Assembly: GCF_024600715.1 (NCBI RefSeq)
Contig: NZ_CP102332.1
Coordinates: 3,410,001 to 3,474,000 of the forward strand
Length of the DNA stretch: 64,000 bases
Direction: 5' to 3'
From: Streptomyces changanensis
Lineage (GTDB): Bacteria; Actinomycetota; Actinomycetes; Streptomycetales; Streptomycetaceae
Shown: in pieces, positions 63,741 to 64,000 of the stretch
Numbering within the stretch: the stretch's first letter is position 1
Layout of the letters: each line of letters opens with the position of its first letter
The notes under the pieces: generated by a model
Told to the model about the DNA's origin: nothing
Databases searched by the model: none
The model's input: the letters and a program-made list of their open reading frames with translations, nothing else
Translations under genes and position numbers: made by a program

Positions 63741-64000
63741 ATGGACACGATCCGTGACGCCCTGCGACAGCTTCTGCTCTTCGGGCTGCTCCAGCTCCGC
63801 TGCTGCGCCTTCGCCCTCGCGCTCGTCGGCGGGATCGCCGTCTCCGGGCTGCTGCCGGAGCTGCCGGTCGCGCGGTACGACCTGGTCCTGGCGTACGGTG
63901 TGCTGCTCGCCGTCGTCGCCCGGTGGGTGGGGTGGGACACCGCCCGGGACACCGGTGTCATCGCGGCCTGCCACCTCATCGGGTTGGCCTTCGAGCTGGT
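63741..64000 (+). CDS. DUF817 family membrane protein, 3' end outside the window
   Basis: Open from ATG 63741 to the window edge (86 codons). The residues LRQLLLFGLLQLRCCAFALA, LPVARYDLVLAYGVLL and, at the edge, DTGVIAACHLIGLAFEL match the N-terminal half of DUF817 integral membrane proteins (a Q/R-x-C segment, ARYD, and a late xxFHxxGTxxE-like run). Function is unknown. The family is normally about 250-290 residues, so most of the gene lies beyond. Gap 63599-63740 carries GC-rich GGGCCCGTCCCGGG repeats. Confidence 0.7.
   Translation, partial: MDTIRDALRQLLLFGLLQLRCCAFALALVGGIAVSGLLPELPVARYDLVLAYGVLLAVVARWVGWDTARDTGVIAACHLIGLAFEL

Overview
The window is a piece of a Streptomyces chromosome. 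The DNA is very GC-rich (well above 70% by eye), codon third positions are almost all G or C, GTG starts are common, and the gene set is typical of the genus: ssgR-ssgA sporulation genes, cydA-cydB-cydCD under a Rex-type operator, a DtpA/Sco copper cluster, DUF5326, DUF5926 and anti-sigma-type ATPases. From memory, the order ssgR, ssgA, yibE/F, thiC, hisC, cydABCD, serS, pheA, dtpA matches the conserved core of S. coelicolor around SCO3925-SCO3970, some tens of kilobases from oriC. Four exact 14-bp parS palindromes and two groups of DnaA boxes fit a position close to the origin.

Layout. 1-5.4 kb: the 3' part of a globin-reductase gene, a NUDIX hydrolase, a LysR regulator, cystathionine gamma-lyase coupled to a YvlD-like membrane protein, a cupin and DUF5326. 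5.7-10.5 kb: ssgR and ssgA (sporulation-specific cell division), a convergent YibE/F membrane protein, and thiC behind a TPP riboswitch that carries a parS site. 10.9-16.3 kb: a membrane protein, a metallophosphatase, a LacI regulator, hisC and a cyclophilin-fold protein. 16.3-24.2 kb: the cytochrome bd operon with its Rex site and a parS across the cydCD start, then an M23 peptidase. 24.2-30.3 kb, all on the minus strand: HAD phosphatase, F420-type oxidoreductase, KptA, MerR regulator, a hydrolase-SDR fusion and a broken M24 peptidase gene. 30.6-35.8 kb: two ABC ATPase/permease pairs, then lpdA.

36.4-40.0 kb: HAD phosphatase coupled to serS, a DnaA-box cluster, and pheA. 40.0-46.3 kb: copper handling, in transcription order ycnI, sco, ecuC, copCD and dtpA, with a membrane protein upstream. 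46.5-51.8 kb: a serine-kinase-type ATPase, a convergent gap with two parS sites and a strong terminator, an Xaa-Pro aminopeptidase, a SpoIIE-like protein lacking a catalytic Asp, and a stand-alone primase-polymerase domain protein. 52.0-59.1 kb: a secreted protein, DUF5926, a second ATPase, a glycerophosphodiesterase, an HtrA protease with a tiny coupled upstream ORF, a frameshifted membrane protein gene and DUF1622. 59.4-64 kb: a GNAT protein, tRNA-Ser(UGA), a small membrane protein, an AraC/VOC pair, a small secreted protein, a leaderless GNAT gene and the start of a DUF817 gene.

No insertion sequence, prophage, CRISPR array or biosynthetic gene cluster was seen. The least ordinary content is the chromosome-organisation layer laid over housekeeping genes: parS inside a riboswitch arm and over a start codon, and two DnaA-box groups. 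Two genes are broken and one phosphatase is probably inactive.
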